From positions 3,720,001 through 3,784,000 of the forward strand of contig NZ_CP108002.1 of NCBI RefSeq assembly GCF_041435055.1: a DNA stretch of 64,000 bases. The letters run 5' to 3'. This document shows positions 27,035 to 34,780 of the stretch, in pieces. Both the position numbers and the translations under genes were made by a program. Below the pieces are notes generated by a model. The model was not told the origin of the DNA. It was given only the letters and a program-made list of their open reading frames with translations, and ran no database searches. Origin of the DNA: Streptomyces sp. NBC_00341. Its GTDB lineage: Bacteria > Actinomycetota > Actinomycetes > Streptomycetales > Streptomycetaceae. Position 1 is the first letter of the stretch. Each line of letters opens with the position of its first letter.

Positions 27035-27162
27035 CCCGCGTATGTCACCGGCGCCGCCCCCGCCGCCGCGCTCCCGGATGTCTCGAAGGAGACAGTCCCG
27101 GTACGCCCTAGGTCGTCTACATATCGCGCGGCCACCGGCCTAGATTCATTCGTGTACCGCAA

Positions 27163-27232
27163 GTGAATACGCATCAGTCAATACGCGTCAGTCATTGCAC
27201 GCCAGTGAATGCACGCCAGTGCACACGCACCG
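27163..27232. repeat. Five tandem 14-bp imperfect repeats
   Basis: Units begin GTGAATACGCATCA, GTCAATACGCGTCA, GTCATTGCACGCCA, GTGAATGCACGCCA, GTGCACACGCACCG, back to back. Consensus GTSAWTRCRCGYCA. The lower GC than the flanks and the regular spacing suggest an iterated protein-binding site or a recent slippage array. Confidence 0.7.
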
Positions 27233-27377
27233 TGGCGCGTTACGGCACCACCCTTCCCGGTTCCCCCACAGCGATGACGCCCGAGGGAGCCGGCCCGTGA
27301 CAGCCGCCCGTTGAACCATCCGTCGAACCGACCATTCGCACGACCCACCGCGAAGCCGGAATCCGTAGTTCTCCGTG

Positions 27378-27417
27378 CCCGTATTCCCGTATTCCCGCAG
27401 TCCCGCAGTCCCGCATT
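27378..27417. repeat. Five tandem 8-bp repeats (CCCGYAKT)
   Basis: CCCGTATT twice, CCCGCAGT twice, then CCCGCATT, contiguous; a sixth relative CCCGTACT lies about 10 bases on. It ends about 70 bases before the first cluster start codon. Confidence 0.75.
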
Positions 27418-27489
27418 TCAGCGTTCCCGTACTCCCCCTCACCGCACGCGTACTCCGGATTCCAGCCGACCCACCATGAGAGGAACACC

Positions 27490-28611
27490 GTGTCCCGCGC
27501 ATTTCCGCTAAGAGCCGTGCTCGCCTCCGCGGCCGTCCTCACGGCGATCGCGCCGATAGCCCTCCCGGCCCCCGCCATGGCGAATTCGTCCTCCCACACC
27601 GCGGCTGCCGCCGGCCGTCACACCGGGCCGGACGTGATCAACACCCGGGCGGCCGACGTCTACCCGGAGGGCGTCGCCTGGGACCCCACCCGCCGCGCCT
27701 TCCTGGTCGGCTCCGCCCTGAAGGGCACCCTCTCGGTGGTCCGGCTGGACGGCACCGTCACCGAGCTGGCACCCAGCATCGGCATGGTGTCCACACTCGG
27801 GGTCCGGGTGGACACCGCGCGCAACCGCATCCTGGTCGCCTACAGCGACTTCTGGATCCGCCAGCGCCTGGACGTCGGTGACCAGCCGCCCACCTCGGGC
27901 GTGGCCATCTACGCCCTGGACACCGGCAAGCTGCAGCGCCGTATCGACGTCGCCAAGGGGCTCTCGCGCACCTTCGCCAACGACCTGACCTTCGACCCCC
28001 GGGGCAACATCTACGTCACGGACTCCGTGTCTGCCACGCTCCAGCGGATCGACCTCGCCGGGCACGTCCACCCGGTGGTCACCGACCCCCGCTTCGCCGC
28101 GGACATCGTCGGCCTGAACGGGATCACCTGGCACCCGGACGGCTATCTGCTGGCCCTTCGCTACGACAACGGCGCCATGTTCCGGATCACCCCGAACGCC
28201 CCGGCCCACCGCAAGGTGGCCGAGGTGAAGCTCTCCCAGCCGCTGGTGGGCACGGACGGACTGGCGCTGCGCCCGGACGGCTCCATGGTCGTGGTGACCA
28301 ACTCCATCGGTGAGGCCGTCGGCGCGCCGGGCGGCGTGGACGCCGTCACGGTCGTGGACTCGAAGGACGGCTGGCGCAGCGCCACCGTCCGCTCGCGCGA
28401 GGAGCCGTGGCCGGTCTCCGGCCCCACGACGGTAGCCGTCACGCCGTACGGCGACTACGTGCTCAGCGGTGAGGTCGGTGTCGTGCTGGCCGGGGAGACC
28501 TCGGACCGGATCACGCTGCGCCGCGTTGCCCGCGCCGGCACGAAGCACCACGCCACCGGCCACCACTCCGTGAGCCGTCACTCCACGAGCAACAGGGGGA
28601 ACCACCGATGA
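27490..28611 (+). CDS. Secreted SMP-30/gluconolactonase-like beta-propeller protein
   Basis: 373 residues from GTG 27490, AGAGGAA 6 bases upstream. Signal peptide ends APAMA near residue 31. The mature part has repeated SMP-30/NHL-type blades: YPEGVAWDPTRRAFLVGS, FANDLTFDPRGNIYVTDS, LNGITWHPDGYLLAL, GTDGLALRPDGSMVVV. The family binds calcium and hydrolyses lactones or acts as a scaffold; no specific substrate can be named. The C-terminus is His/Ser-rich. It overlaps the exporter gene by 4 bases, so an exported binding or lactone-opening protein is co-produced with the pump. It is the first gene of the cluster. Confidence 0.8.
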   Translation: MSRAFPLRAVLASAAVLTAIAPIALPAPAMANSSSHTAAAAGRHTGPDVINTRAADVYPEGVAWDPTRRAFLVGSALKGTLSVVRLDGTVTELAPSIGMVSTLGVRVDTARNRILVAYSDFWIRQRLDVGDQPPTSGVAIYALDTGKLQRRIDVAKGLSRTFANDLTFDPRGNIYVTDSVSATLQRIDLAGHVHPVVTDPRFAADIVGLNGITWHPDGYLLALRYDNGAMFRITPNAPAHRKVAEVKLSQPLVGTDGLALRPDGSMVVVTNSIGEAVGAPGGVDAVTVVDSKDGWRSATVRSREEPWPVSGPTTVAVTPYGDYVLSGEVGVVLAGETSDRITLRRVARAGTKHHATGHHSVSRHSTSNRGNHR

Positions 28612-30062
28612 CCGCAGCCAAACGCAACGGCGTTCTCTGGGCGCTGATCGCCACGTCGCTGCCCATGTTCATGGTCTCGCTGGACAACCTCGTCGTCACC
28701 AACGCGCTGGCGGAGATCGGCAAGGACTTCGAGGTCAAGCAGTCCGAACTGCAGTGGGTGATGAACGGCTACGTGCTGGCCTTCGCCGGACTGCTGCTGG
28801 CCGGTGCGGCGCTGGGTGACCGGTTCGGCCGTCGTCGGGTGTTCCTCGGCGGCATCGCCCTGTTCACCGTGTCGTCCGTGGCCTGTGCGATGGCCGGTTC
28901 GGTCGTCACGCTGGTCATCGCCCGGGTGTTCCAGGGCGCGGGCGCGGCGGCCATCCTTCCGGTCTCGCTCACGCTGGCCGTCGGCGCCGTCTCCCGGGCG
29001 CAGCGGAACCTGGCGGTCGGGGTCTGGGGCGGGGTCAACGGCCTCGGTATCGCGGCCGGTCCGCTCGCGGGCGGTCTGGTCACCGAGAAGATCTCGTGGA
29101 GCTGGATCTTCTGGATCAACGTGCCCGTCGGTCTCATCGCCCTGCCGCTGGCCCTCTGGGCGGTCAAGGAGAGCCGGGGCAAGGAGCGCAGCCTCAACGT
29201 CCCGAGCATGGTCCTGGTGACCGGCTCCGTCGTGTCGGCCGTCTGGGGCATCGTCTCGGCCGCCGACCACGGCTGGACCAGCACCAGCACGATCATCGGG
29301 CTGTCCCTCACGGTGGTCCTCGCGGTGGCGTTCATCGTGTCGGAGCGGTCCAGCAGCCAGCCGCTGATTCCCTCGCACCTGTACCGCGCGCGGGCGTTCG
29401 TACTGAGCAACGTGGTGTCGATCACGATGTACTTCGGTGTCTTCGGGTCGATCTTCTACCTCACCCAGTTCCTCCAGGGCCCGATGGGCTACAGCCCCTT
29501 CGAGGCGGGTCTGCGCACCATCCCGTGGACCCTGGCGCCGATGTTCGTGGTGCCCGTCGCCAGCCAGTTCGTGGACCGGATCGGCGGCGGTGTGCTGCAG
29601 GCCGCGGGCTGCGCCCTCCAGGGCATCGGCCTCGGCTGGATCGCCCTGGTCATCACGCCGGACGTCGGTTACGGCGCCATGGTGCCCGCGCTGGCCCTGG
29701 CCGGCATCGGTATGGGGCTGGTCTTCGCGGGCAACCCCGCCACGGTGATCTCGGCGGTGCCGGAGAACGAGCAGAACAAGGCGTCCGGTGCCAACAACAC
29801 CAGCCGTGAGTTCGGCGGCGCGCTCGGTGTGGCCGCGCTCACCACCGTGTTCAGCCGCCAGTTCGCCGACAACACCACGGGCGACCCGGCCTCGGCGTTC
29901 ACCGACGGTCTGGAGGCCGCGCTGTGGGTCGGCGTGATCGTGGTGATGCTCGGCGCGGTGAGCGGCCTGCTCATCCGGCGGAGCTCGGAGCTGGCCGGCG
30001 ACAAGGCGTCGCAGGACGCCGCGGCCGCCGAGGACAGCTCGGTGGCGGTCACGGTCGCCTGA
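28608..30062 (+). CDS. MFS drug exporter, DHA2 (EmrB/QacA, 14-helix) family
   Basis: 484 residues with about 14 membrane segments. Motif A is GAALGDRFGRRRVFLGG, the DHA2 motif near the start is MFMVSLDNLVVTNALAEIG, and motif C-like GPLAGGLV follows NGLGIAAGP. It is expected to export the cluster product or an intermediate by proton antiport and to give self-resistance. ATG overlaps the SMP-30 stop (ATGA). A strong hairpin follows, so these two genes form their own unit. Confidence 0.9.
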   Translation: MTAAKRNGVLWALIATSLPMFMVSLDNLVVTNALAEIGKDFEVKQSELQWVMNGYVLAFAGLLLAGAALGDRFGRRRVFLGGIALFTVSSVACAMAGSVVTLVIARVFQGAGAAAILPVSLTLAVGAVSRAQRNLAVGVWGGVNGLGIAAGPLAGGLVTEKISWSWIFWINVPVGLIALPLALWAVKESRGKERSLNVPSMVLVTGSVVSAVWGIVSAADHGWTSTSTIIGLSLTVVLAVAFIVSERSSSQPLIPSHLYRARAFVLSNVVSITMYFGVFGSIFYLTQFLQGPMGYSPFEAGLRTIPWTLAPMFVVPVASQFVDRIGGGVLQAAGCALQGIGLGWIALVITPDVGYGAMVPALALAGIGMGLVFAGNPATVISAVPENEQNKASGANNTSREFGGALGVAALTTVFSRQFADNTTGDPASAFTDGLEAALWVGVIVVMLGAVSGLLIRRSSELAGDKASQDAAAAEDSSVAVTVA

Positions 30063-30080
30063 CCGGAGCCGCCCCCGGGT

Positions 30081-30110
30081 GGGGCGGGGCCGGCCGACCG
30101 GCCCCGCCCC
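30081..30110 (+). terminator. Terminator between exporter and AfsA-like gene
   Basis: Perfect 13-bp stem GGGGCGGGGCCGG (30081-30093) / CCGGCCCCGCCCC (30098-30110), loop CCGA. Confidence 0.7.
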
Positions 30111-30160
30111 GCCCCACCACCCCGCAGATCCACCCCGAGAGCAGGTCTGGAGGAAACCCG

Positions 30161-31210
30161 ATGACCACCCAGGTGCTGGAAGACGCCGTGCCGACCGTGC
30201 TGCCCGCCCTCGCGTACGGGCGCACCATCGAGCGCTCCCTCGCGCACCGGTCCGCGATATCCGAGGTCTTCGTCACGGACGTCCAGAACGTACGTCCGAT
30301 GGCGGTGACCGCGGGCATCCACCTGCCGCTGACCCACCTCTACTACAGCGACCACCGGCCGAGGCCGAAGCTGCACGACTCCCTGCTGCTGCTGGAGGCC
30401 GGGCGGCAGGCCTCGATCGCGGGTGGCCACACCAACGCCGGGGTGCCGGCCGGAACCGTCGCCATCGTGCACGCCTTCCAGTTCTCGCTGCGGAATCTGT
30501 CCGCGCTGCGGATCGGCGGCGAACCGGGGCCGCCCCGGATCGACACCGACTTCTTCGGCAAGACCGCCCGGCACAGCGGCCGGTTCCGCAAGGGCCGGCT
30601 GGAGCAGCGGATCTTCATGGGTGACGTGCACGTGGGCGACCACTCCATGGACGTGCTCTTCCTCAAGGGGGACGAGAACGAGATCCTGCGCCACGCCCAG
30701 CGCGGCACGCCCGCGCCGCTCAGTACGGAGTTCACCGAGTGGCCCGGCGTCGTCCGGCGGGTGGCCCCGGAGCTGGTGGGCCGCGACAACCCGCTCAACG
30801 TGGTGCTGACGGAGCCGGAGTTCACCGAGGGGTCCGTGACGGCCCAGGTCGTACCGCGCTTCGACAACCCGGCGCTGTTCGACCACTCCTACGACCATCT
30901 GCCGGCCATGGCCCTGGTCGAGGCGGCCCGCCAGCTGGCGCTGCTGACGGCGGGCGCCGCGTCGGGCTCCACGTCCGGCTCCGGCGCCGCGTCCGGCTCG
31001 GGCTCCGGCTCCGGGGACCTCTTCGCCGTCGGTTACGAGGGCGGGTTCCAGCGGTTCGCGGAACTGGACGTGCCCCTGACCGCGACCGCCGAGCGGACCC
31101 CCGCGAGCGACGGCCGGCACACGGTGCGGGTCGGCTTCCGCCAGGACGACCAGGAGATCGCGGAACTCACCGTCACCGTCGTCGACGTCTCCCACCTCAA
31201 CGGATTCTGA
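30161..31210 (+). CDS. AfsA-family double hot-dog protein
   Basis: 349 residues from ATG 30161, GGAGGAAACCCG upstream. Two AfsA-type repeats are visible: residues 70-122 (LHDSLLLLEAGRQASIAGGH ... LRIGGEP) and 235-300 (NPALFDHSYDHLPAMALVEA, then ARQLALLTAG, later GFQRFAELDVP). Both have the conserved Glu-Ala-x-Arg-Gln element (Glu79/Arg82, Glu254/Arg257). A Gly/Ser linker of about 20 residues splits the second repeat. AfsA proteins join a beta-ketoacyl chain to dihydroxyacetone phosphate for gamma-butyrolactone or furan signals. Next to an ACP, KS and KRs it could instead serve as a hot-dog dehydratase of the polyketide chain. A HAD hydrolase follows 9 bases later, as in butenolide/furan signal operons. 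Confidence 0.85.
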   Translation: MTTQVLEDAVPTVLPALAYGRTIERSLAHRSAISEVFVTDVQNVRPMAVTAGIHLPLTHLYYSDHRPRPKLHDSLLLLEAGRQASIAGGHTNAGVPAGTVAIVHAFQFSLRNLSALRIGGEPGPPRIDTDFFGKTARHSGRFRKGRLEQRIFMGDVHVGDHSMDVLFLKGDENEILRHAQRGTPAPLSTEFTEWPGVVRRVAPELVGRDNPLNVVLTEPEFTEGSVTAQVVPRFDNPALFDHSYDHLPAMALVEAARQLALLTAGAASGSTSGSGAASGSGSGSGDLFAVGYEGGFQRFAELDVPLTATAERTPASDGRHTVRVGFRQDDQEIAELTVTVVDVSHLNGF

Positions 31211-31219
31211 GGACCCGGC

Positions 31220-31888
31220 ATGTCTGACACCACATCGCCCCCACTGGCCGTCTGGTCGGACTTCGGCGGGGTCCTCACCCCTCCGCTCGGCCACACCATG
31301 AAGACGTTCTGCACCTCGATGGGCCTGGACCAGGTGGTCCTGGGCCGGGCGCTGGCCACGGTCACCGCCCGGTACGGCACCACCGACATCATGCTGCCGA
31401 TCGACACCCCGCTGGTGACCGAGGAGGAGTGGCTCCAGGAGATCGGTGACGTGCTGGAGGCCGAGCACGGCGTCCACCTCCGGCTCACCACGATGGCGGA
31501 CGCCTGGTTCGACGGGCGGGAGACCAACCACGCCTGGCTGGCCCAGCTGCGCAAGATGCGGGAGCGGGGCGCGTTCGTCGGGATGCTCTCCAACATGGTG
31601 CCGGCCTGGGACCCGTACTGGCGCCGCATGATCGAGCCCGACGGGCTCTGGGACGACGTGCTCCTCTCCTTCGAGGTGGGCCACCGCAAGCCGTCCCCCG
31701 GCATGTTCGAACTCGCCGCGCGGCGGGCGGGCGTACCCCCGGAGCGCTGTGTGCTCGTGGACGACCTCCCGCAGAACTGTGCCGGTGCAGAGGCGCTCGG
31801 CTGGCAGGCGGTGCTCTTCACCGACGCCGAGAGCGCCGGCGACCAGCTCGCGTCCCTGTGGGACGAGACCAGGAGGAAGTCCGTATGA
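31220..31888 (+). CDS. HAD-superfamily hydrolase
   Basis: 222 residues. Motif I is WSDFGGVLT with nucleophile Asp14 (the DFGGV variant without the second Asp), motif II LSNM (Ser124), motif III GHRKPSPGMFE (Lys157) and motif IV VLVDD (Asp181-Asp182). This is the HAD-IA/YihX-like type, commonly a small-molecule phosphatase. The position directly after an AfsA-like gene suggests dephosphorylation of a phosphorylated butenolide/glycerol adduct; a sugar phosphate is the alternative, given the sugar genes in the cluster. It overlaps the following ketoreductase by 4 bases. Confidence 0.85.
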   Translation: MSDTTSPPLAVWSDFGGVLTPPLGHTMKTFCTSMGLDQVVLGRALATVTARYGTTDIMLPIDTPLVTEEEWLQEIGDVLEAEHGVHLRLTTMADAWFDGRETNHAWLAQLRKMRERGAFVGMLSNMVPAWDPYWRRMIEPDGLWDDVLLSFEVGHRKPSPGMFELAARRAGVPPERCVLVDDLPQNCAGAEALGWQAVLFTDAESAGDQLASLWDETRRKSV

Positions 31889-32589
31889 GCCGCTCCGTAC
31901 TCGTCACCGGCGGAAACCGGGGCATCGGCCTCGCCACCGCGCGGGCCCTGGCGGCCGAGGGCCACAAGGTCGCCATCACCTACCGCAACGGTGAGCCCCC
32001 GCCCGGCTTCTTCGCCGTACGGTGCGACGTGACCGACCCGGCCCAGATCAAGGCCGCGGTCGAGGCGGTGTCGATCCAGCAGGGTGACATCGAGATCCTG
32101 GTCTCCAACGCGGGCATCACCCGGGACCAGTTGCTGATCGGCATGCCGGAGGACGACTTCCGCGCCGTGATGGAGACCAACTTCCAGGGGGCCGTCAGCG
32201 TCACCCGGGCGGTGGTCCCGGCGATGATCAAGGCCCGCTGGGGCCGGCTGATCTACATGTCGTCCATCAACAGCATGTCCGGCGCCCCGGGCCAGACCAA
32301 CTACGCCTCGTCCAAAGCGGCGTTGATCGGTTTCGCCAGGTCGCTCGCGATCGAGCTGGGCCGGCGCAACATCACCGTCAACGTGGTGGCTCCCGGAATG
32401 ATCGAGACCGACATGGTCGAGAACGTCACCGACGCGCGCCGGAAGGCCGCGCTCGCCAGGACGGCGCTGGCCCGTACCGGTACCCCCGAGGAAGTCGCCG
32501 CCGCCGCGCGCTTCCTCGCCGGCGAGGACGCCTCGTACGTGACCGCCGGAGTCATCCCGGTCACCGGCGGCCTGGGCGCCGGCCACTGA
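31885..32589 (+). CDS. FabG-like 3-ketoacyl reductase (SDR)
   Basis: 234-residue classical SDR. Cofactor motif TGGNRGIGLATARAL, then SNAGI, catalytic Ser in YMSSINSMSG and Tyr-x-x-x-Lys in NYASSKAALIGFARSLAIELG, which is the FabG form. AGGAGG precedes ATG 31885, which overlaps the HAD stop. Expected to reduce beta-ketoacyl-ACP in the polyketide cycle; reduction of a butenolide intermediate is the alternative. The gene end is part of a recent tandem duplication (32577-32627). Confidence 0.85.
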   Translation: MSRSVLVTGGNRGIGLATARALAAEGHKVAITYRNGEPPPGFFAVRCDVTDPAQIKAAVEAVSIQQGDIEILVSNAGITRDQLLIGMPEDDFRAVMETNFQGAVSVTRAVVPAMIKARWGRLIYMSSINSMSGAPGQTNYASSKAALIGFARSLAIELGRRNITVNVVAPGMIETDMVENVTDARRKAALARTALARTGTPEEVAAAARFLAGEDASYVTAGVIPVTGGLGAGH

Positions 32590-32627
32590 GGCAGGGCCCG
32601 GACGCCGGCCGCTGAGGCACGGGCCCG
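32577..32627. repeat. About 25-bp imperfect tandem duplication spanning the ketoreductase stop codon
   Basis: CGCCGGCCACTGAGGCAGGG... (32577-32600) recurs as CGCCGGCCGCTGAGGCACGG... (32603-32627) with one substitution and one insertion. A palindrome GGGCCCGCGGGCCC (32621-32634) follows and may act as a weak terminator. Confidence 0.6.
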
Positions 32628-32696
32628 CGGGCCCCGCCACCCACAGACCTCCGGGGGTGAATCCCCGGACCTTTCCCCACCTTGAGGAGCAAGCAG

Positions 32697-33131
32697 ATGA
32701 GCAAGGAAGCACTCGACCTCTCCATCAACATGGGCCTGATCTTCAACGACCTGAACGAGGAGGCCGCCCTCAAGTACGTCGCCGACTCCTTCGTCGACTA
32801 CGAGGCGCAGCCCGGCGTCCCGGGCGGCCCGTACGGCTACCTCGGTACCGCCCGCTGGGTCCACAGCGCCTTCGCCGGCGCCAAGTGGGAGGAGCTGGAC
32901 AGCTTCACCGAGGGCGACCGCGCGGTCCTGCGGCTGCGCTTCACCGGCAAGCACACCGGTGACTTCCTCGGCTTCGCGCCGTCCGGCGCCGACGTGGACG
33001 TCGAGCAGACCCACATCTACCGGATCGAGGACGGCAAGGTCGTCGAGCACTGGGGCTTCCGCCAGGACCTCCTGCTGCTGACCCAGATAGGCGCGATCAC
33101 CCTCAAGCCGCCGACCCCGGCCGCCGTCTGA
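32697..33131 (+). CDS. SnoaL-like (NTF2-fold) protein
   Basis: 144 residues from ATG 32697, GAGGAG 7 bases upstream. The pattern YVADSFVDYEAQPGVPGGP, WVHSAFAGAKWEELDSFTEGDRAV, then LRFTGKHTGDFLGFAPSG and IYRIEDGKVVEHWGFRQD is that of SnoaL polyketide cyclase/ester-cyclase-type proteins. The fold is an alpha+beta cone with a hydrophobic pocket; members act as cyclases, isomerases or dehydratases. In this cluster a cyclase or dehydratase role on the ACP-bound chain is plausible but not provable from sequence. Confidence 0.8.
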   Translation: MSKEALDLSINMGLIFNDLNEEAALKYVADSFVDYEAQPGVPGGPYGYLGTARWVHSAFAGAKWEELDSFTEGDRAVLRLRFTGKHTGDFLGFAPSGADVDVEQTHIYRIEDGKVVEHWGFRQDLLLLTQIGAITLKPPTPAAV

Positions 33132-33297
33132 CCCGTCCCACCCCGTTCCCCGTCACACCCAGATCCCCCCTCATTCCCCCCTCACCCCCACTCCCCCCCT
33201 CAGCCCCACGCCCCCACAACAGCCGCGCCCCCACCCGCACCCCCCACCACCAGTGGACGCGAACCACTCACGTTTTCTCTTCACGAAAGGACCCATC
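33132..33297. other. C-rich, strand-asymmetric intergenic tract before the ACP gene
   Basis: The + strand at 33135-33255 is almost all C, A and T with many runs of 4-7 C, hence G runs on the - strand able to form G-quadruplex or triplex structure. AAAGGA at about 33285 is the ACP ribosome site. No gene. Confidence 0.6.
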
Positions 33298-33564
33298 ATG
33301 ACCGTGCAGACCGTGGAACTGGATGCCGAGCTGCGGATCCGTGTCATCGACATCGTCAACGAGGAACTGGAGCTGGACGACGACGAGCTCACCGATGACG
33401 GCCACTTCATCGAGGACTACGACAGTGACTCGCTCACGTTGATAACCGTCGTCTCCCGCATAGAGAAGGAGCTCGGCTTCGTCCTTCCCAAGGAGGACCT
33501 GGAGTCGCTCACCACGCTCAGGGCGCTGCTGCTCGCCGTCGAGGGATGCGCGCGGAATGCCTGA
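33298..33564 (+). CDS. Discrete acyl carrier protein
   Basis: 88-residue acidic helical protein. The phosphopantetheine attachment site is Ser45 in EDYDSDSLTLITVVSRIEKE, matching the D-S-L consensus. It carries the growing chain for the KS/CLF pair encoded immediately downstream; its stop lies inside the KS gene (8-bp overlap). It has the strong net negative charge of type II ACPs. No thioesterase or acyltransferase gene is adjacent, so malonyl loading is presumably by the housekeeping FabD. Confidence 0.92.
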   Translation: MTVQTVELDAELRIRVIDIVNEELELDDDELTDDGHFIEDYDSDSLTLITVVSRIEKELGFVLPKEDLESLTTLRALLLAVEGCARNA

Positions 33565-34780
33565 GTCGACCTTGCGCCGAGTCGTCATCACGGGACTCGG
33601 AGCGGTCAGCCCGGTGGGAATCGGCGTCGAGCTCTTCGCCGATTCCCTCCGGGCGGGCCGGGTCGGCATCGGGCCGGCCCGCAGCTTCGACGCCACCCCG
33701 TTCCCCAGCCGAAAGGCCGCAGAGGTCGAGGACTTCGACCCGGCCGCCCTCCTGAACCACCTCGACCCCGAGCGATGGGGCCGCAGCGCCCTCCTCGCGG
33801 CCGCCGCCTCCCGGCTGGCGGTCGAGGACTCCGGCATCGACCCCGACCAGCTCTCCGCCGCCCGGTCCGGCTCGATCATGGGCACCACCAGCGGCGAGTC
33901 CGCGGTCGCCCAGAGCCTGGGCGGCCAGTGGGTCACCCAGGGCCTCAAGGGCCTGGAGCCCCGGCTGGTCGGCCAGTTGCCGGCCGGTCAGATCGCCGGC
34001 GCCGTCAACGCCGAACTCGGCCTGAGCGGCGACGCCCAGACCATCCCGACCGCCTGCTCGGCCAGCAACTACGCGCTGGGGTACGCCTTCGACATGGTGC
34101 GCCTGGGCGAGGCCGACTTCATGCTGGCCGGCGGCGCCGACTCGGTGAACCGGCTGACCCATGCCGGGTTCTACGCGCTGGGGGCCATGGCGAAGGACCT
34201 GCCGCAGCCGTTCGACGCCAACCGCTCGGGCATCATCACCGGCGAGGGCGGGGCGGCGCTGCTGCTCGAACCGCTCGACCACGCGCTGGAGCGCGGCGCC
34301 CGCATCTACGCCGAGGTGCTCGGGTACGCCGCCAACTGCGACGCGTCCCACATGGTGCACCCGGACGCCACCAGCATCGCGGACTGCATCCGGGCCGCAC
34401 ACCTCAACGCCGGTGTCGTACCGGAGCAGATCGACTACATCTGCGCCCACGGCACCGGCACTCCGACCAACGACGCGACCGAGGTCCGGGCGGTCCGCCA
34501 GGTCTTCGGGGACCGGCTGCCGCCGATCAGCTCGATCAAGTCGATGCTCGGCCACACCATGGGCGCGGCCAGCGGCTTCGGCGCGATCGCCTGCTGCGCC
34601 GCCCTGGAGCAGGGGTTCCTGCCGCCCACCGCCAACCTGGTCGAGACCGACCCGGAGCTGGGGCCCGGCGTGGACTGCGTGCCGGATGTGGGCCGGGACG
34701 CCCGGGTGGAGATCGTCCAGAACCACGGTTTCGCCTTCGGCGGGAACAACGTCATCACCATTCTCGGGAGGTACCTGTGA
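33557..34780 (+). CDS. Type II ketosynthase (KS-alpha, FabF-like)
   Basis: 407 residues. The catalytic triad is complete: Cys167 in TIPTACSASNYALGYA, His298 in CAHGTGTPTND and His333 in SIKSMLGHTMGAASG. N-terminal ITGLGAVSPVG is canonical. The active-site surround resembles FabF and reducing type II PKS synthases more than the aromatic-PKS TGCTSG form. It condenses malonyl-ACP onto the acyl chain with the CLF partner. It overlaps the ACP by 8 bases and the CLF by 4. Confidence 0.93.
   Translation: MPESTLRRVVITGLGAVSPVGIGVELFADSLRAGRVGIGPARSFDATPFPSRKAAEVEDFDPAALLNHLDPERWGRSALLAAAASRLAVEDSGIDPDQLSAARSGSIMGTTSGESAVAQSLGGQWVTQGLKGLEPRLVGQLPAGQIAGAVNAELGLSGDAQTIPTACSASNYALGYAFDMVRLGEADFMLAGGADSVNRLTHAGFYALGAMAKDLPQPFDANRSGIITGEGGAALLLEPLDHALERGARIYAEVLGYAANCDASHMVHPDATSIADCIRAAHLNAGVVPEQIDYICAHGTGTPTNDATEVRAVRQVFGDRLPPISSIKSMLGHTMGAASGFGAIACCAALEQGFLPPTANLVETDPELGPGVDCVPDVGRDARVEIVQNHGFAFGGNNVITILGRYL

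Larger units (their letters stand above)
27035..27489. promoter_or_regulatory. 455-bp leader region of the biosynthetic cluster, with repeats and a palindrome
   Basis: No gene is supportable here. It contains the palindrome TGTCTCGAAGGAGACA (27079-27094), five tandem 14-bp imperfect repeats (27163-27232) and five tandem 8-bp repeats (27378-27417). It is the only intergenic space upstream of the first cluster gene, so the promoter must be inside; I could not fix -35/-10 boxes confidently. Confidence 0.55.

Noticed and set aside
14221..27420. CRISPR array
   Set aside because: Repeats found are short, contiguous or only two copies, without regular unique spacers, and no cas genes occur.
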